A DNA stretch of 7,354 nt, from positions 1 to 7,354 of the forward strand of contig DRKE01000102.1 of NCBI GenBank assembly GCA_011051925.1, given 5' to 3'. Shown here in pieces: positions 6,202 to 7,354 of this stretch. The position numbers and the translations under genes are program-made. Source of the DNA: Deltaproteobacteria bacterium. GTDB lineage: Bacteria > Myxococcota_A > UBA9160 > UBA4427. Positions within the stretch are counted from its first letter, which is position 1. Every line of letters starts with the position of its first letter. The notes beneath the pieces are model-generated. The model saw only the letters and a program-made list of their open reading frames with translations, was not told the DNA's origin and searched no databases.

Positions 6202-6990
6202 TCAATCGTCGAGGGTGGCGATGACGGGGGCATGGTCCGACGCGGTCAGGCCATCCTTCTTCTTGCGGAACTCGCGGTCGATCTCGATCGTGCGGAGCCG
6301 ATCGACGATCGCCCGGGTGCCCAGCAGGAAATCGATCCGAAGCCCCTGCTTGCGGTGGAAGGCGCCACCGCGGTAATCCCACCAGCTGAAGGCCCGGGTC
6401 TCCGGATGAGCGACCCGGAAGAGATCGAAGAGGCCGAGATCGATCAGGGCCTGCATCCGTTCCCGTTCCGCCTCGGTATGGAAGATCGAGCCCCGGAGTC
6501 GCTCTTCGTTCCACGAGTCGAGGGGGCTCGGGACGATGTTGAAATCACCGCCGAGAACGATCGGCCGATCGGGGCGGACGAAAGTAGCGGCCCAGTCGCG
6601 CAGGGCATCGAACCAATCGAGCTTCCGCTGATAGTCGTCATGGTCCGTGTCCTTCCCGTTCGGACAGTAGAGGGTCGTGAAATCGATCGCCCCCGCGCCC
6701 TCTCCGACACGCGCCCGCAGCAGTCGCGAGCCGAACCCGGACTGGCCCGGCAGGCCCGCTTCGACGAGTTCGAGGGGGGCCCGGGAGAGGATCGCGACGC
6801 CGTTCCAGCTCTTCTGCCCGTGGGTGAGGGCGTGGTATCCCAGCGCCTCGAACTCGGCATGGGGAAAGAGTTCGTCCGCCACCTTCAGCTCCTGGAACCC
6901 CACGACATCGGGTTCGCGCTCCGCGAGCCAGAGGAGGATGAATTCGAGACGGGCCCGAAGGCCGTTGATGTTCCAGGTGGCGATTCGCAA
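6202..6990 (-). CDS. xthA: Exodeoxyribonuclease III / AP endonuclease (ExoIII type)
   Basis: A 262-residue Mg2+-dependent nuclease of the endonuclease/exonuclease/phosphatase fold, typical ExoIII length. It cleaves DNA 5' of abasic sites and removes 3' blocking groups in base excision repair. Conserved residues are all present: N8 in MRIATWNINGLRAR, E34 in FQELK, Y108 in LYCPNG (108 onward), D149 and N151 in GGDFN (147-151), D220 in RIDFLLG, and D252/H253 in SDHAPV. The start is TTG (6988-6990): upstream the frame meets TGA before any ATG or GTG, and translation from TTG gives the normal family N-terminus, so the start is well fixed. A weak GAGAGA (6997-7002 on the minus strand) may serve as its ribosome binding site. 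It converges on the ligase gene with only 19 bases between the stop codons, and diverges from msrA. Confidence 0.95.
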   Translation of the reverse strand: MRIATWNINGLRARLEFILLWLAEREPDVVGFQELKVADELFPHAEFEALGYHALTHGQKSWNGVAILSRAPLELVEAGLPGQSGFGSRLLRARVGEGAGAIDFTTLYCPNGKDTDHDDYQRKLDWFDALRDWAATFVRPDRPIVLGGDFNIVPSPLDSWNEERLRGSIFHTEAERERMQALIDLGLFDLFRVAHPETRAFSWWDYRGGAFHRKQGLRIDFLLGTRAIVDRLRTIEIDREFRKKKDGLTASDHAPVIATLDD

Positions 6991-7029
6991 GCGGATTCTC
7001 TCGGCAGGGTCTCGTTCGGGGCGACAGGA

Positions 7030-7035
7030 AGCGTA
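7030..7035 (-). promoter_or_regulatory. Candidate -10 box for xthA
   Basis: On the minus strand TACGCT (7035 down to 7030) is preceded by TGA, giving an extended -10 arrangement (TGn-TACGCT), and is followed by TC. Transcription would begin near 7023, about 32 bases before the TTG start. No clear -35 is seen. The box is related to TATGCTTC and TATGATTC before two plus-strand genes. Confidence 0.33.
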
Positions 7036-7049
7036 TCATGCGTCTCCGG

Positions 7050-7152
7050 GACCGGGCATGGTTCCCGCGTCCGAGGGCTGCGGGCCGCTGGCCTGGCGAA
7101 GGGCAGCGCAGCTTCCGGTTCCGCTCGGAAGCCGGGATGCGACCGGGCATGG
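7050..7152 (+). repeat. 12-bp direct repeat in the xthA-msrA spacer
   Basis: GACCGGGCATGG occurs at 7050-7061 and again at 7141-7152, 91 bp apart. A further GCATGG at 7158-7163 follows the one at 7147-7152 by exactly 11 bp. Copies in a divergent promoter region could be operator half-sites, though the hexamer also occurs several times in coding sequence here, so it is not specific. Confidence 0.4.
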
Positions 7153-7197
7153 CTGAAGCATGGTCGGCGCGGGAGCCTGAGCGGAGAGGGTGGAGAA

Positions 7198-7205
7198 GGG
7201 GGAGG
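7198..7205 (+). promoter_or_regulatory. Ribosome binding site of msrA
   Basis: GGGGGAGG, with the GGAGG core at 7201-7205 eight bases before the ATG at 7214, is an excellent Shine-Dalgarno sequence and fixes the start of the truncated msrA. Confidence 0.7.
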
Positions 7206-7213
7206 TCGGAAAC

Positions 7214-7354
7214 ATGGGATTCTTTGGACCGAAAGACGTCATGCCGACGGCCGAGACGGCCCTGCCCGGGCGTTCCCAGCCGATGCCGATCGCGAAAGCC
7301 CATTTCGTGACGGGCCAGCCCCTCGACGGGCCCTTCGAGGGGGCGGAACGCATC
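7214..7354 (+). CDS. msrA: Peptide-methionine (S)-S-oxide reductase MsrA, N-terminal fragment (3' end outside window)
   Basis: The first 47 residues are visible before the window ends. They match, from memory, the N-terminal lead-in of the longer bacterial MsrA proteins: a start of the MGFFG type, then MPTAETALPGR (10-20), a Pro/Met-rich stretch, HFVTGQPL (30-37) and GPFEGAERI (39-47). In such proteins this lead-in runs directly into the catalytic GCFWG motif, which would lie just beyond the edge and is not seen. MsrA repairs oxidised methionine (S-sulfoxide) in proteins using thioredoxin. The strong ribosome binding site supports the start. It is divergent from xthA, another oxidative-damage repair gene. 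The call rests on the N-terminus alone. Confidence 0.85.
   Translation, partial: MGFFGPKDVMPTAETALPGRSQPMPIAKAHFVTGQPLDGPFEGAERI

Larger units (their letters stand above)
6991..7213. promoter_or_regulatory. Divergent promoter region between xthA and msrA
   Basis: These 223 bases hold no convincing gene. A small open frame through it on the plus strand is Arg-rich and runs out of frame into msrA. The region should carry promoters for both genes. Besides the minus-strand -10 candidate, it contains a 12-bp direct repeat, an 11-bp-spaced pair of GCATGG, and a possible 5-bp stem, CGACC (7140-7144) with GGTCG (7162-7166). I could not place a confident msrA promoter; TATCAT (7034-7039) on the plus strand is possible but would give a leader of about 170 bases. 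Confidence 0.5.

Noticed and set aside
7038..7310. A 90-codon plus-strand open frame across the xthA-msrA spacer
   Set aside because: It is extremely Arg-rich, overlaps msrA in another frame, and lacks a ribosome binding site. The strong site at 7201-7205 serves msrA instead.

Overview
The window is GC-rich, bacterial and densely coding. It holds eight protein genes, two of them cut by the window edges. No gap exceeds about 225 bases, and I see no tRNA, rRNA, CRISPR array, insertion sequence or prophage gene. The mix of a CYP142-like cytochrome P450, an F420-type luciferase-like oxidoreductase, an acyl-CoA ligase and a long LOG-family protein, with GC-rich codon use and mixed Shine-Dalgarno strength, suits a large-genome environmental bacterium. 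A deltaproteobacterial-type lineage (Myxococcota or Binatota-like) or an actinobacterium would fit. This is inference from gene content; nothing here fixes the taxonomy.

Layout. (1) 2-190: the C-terminal tail of a small membrane protein. (2) 338-4354: a tight plus-strand gene run, LOG-family phosphoribohydrolase-like protein, cytochrome P450, LLM-class oxidoreductase, Ni/Co-type transporter. The junctions are an 8-nt overlap, a 4-nt ATGA overlap and a 30-nt gap, so the run reads as one operon. (3) 4355-4499: a spacer with two GC-rich inverted repeats and a possible -10 box, followed by a strong ribosome binding site. (4) 4500-6182: a complete class I adenylate-forming acyl-CoA ligase, probably with its own promoter. 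(5) 6202-6990, minus strand: exodeoxyribonuclease III, convergent with the ligase and starting at TTG. (6) 6991-7213: a divergent promoter region. (7) 7214 to the end: the N-terminus of methionine sulfoxide reductase MsrA.

How the genes may work together. The P450, the flavin/F420 oxidoreductase and the CoA ligase are enzyme types that recur in oxidation and CoA activation of lipids, sterols or terpenoids. The LOG-like protein is translationally coupled to the P450, which is the least expected part: a LOG/P450 pairing is known from cytokinin loci, but no isopentenyltransferase is visible and the P450 looks more like sterol-side-chain types. The transporter has no obvious link to these enzymes. 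The divergent exodeoxyribonuclease III/MsrA pair is ordinary oxidative-damage housekeeping.

I did not find a convincing new system. The LOG-P450-LLM operon with a linked CoA ligase is the best candidate for an undescribed pathway.
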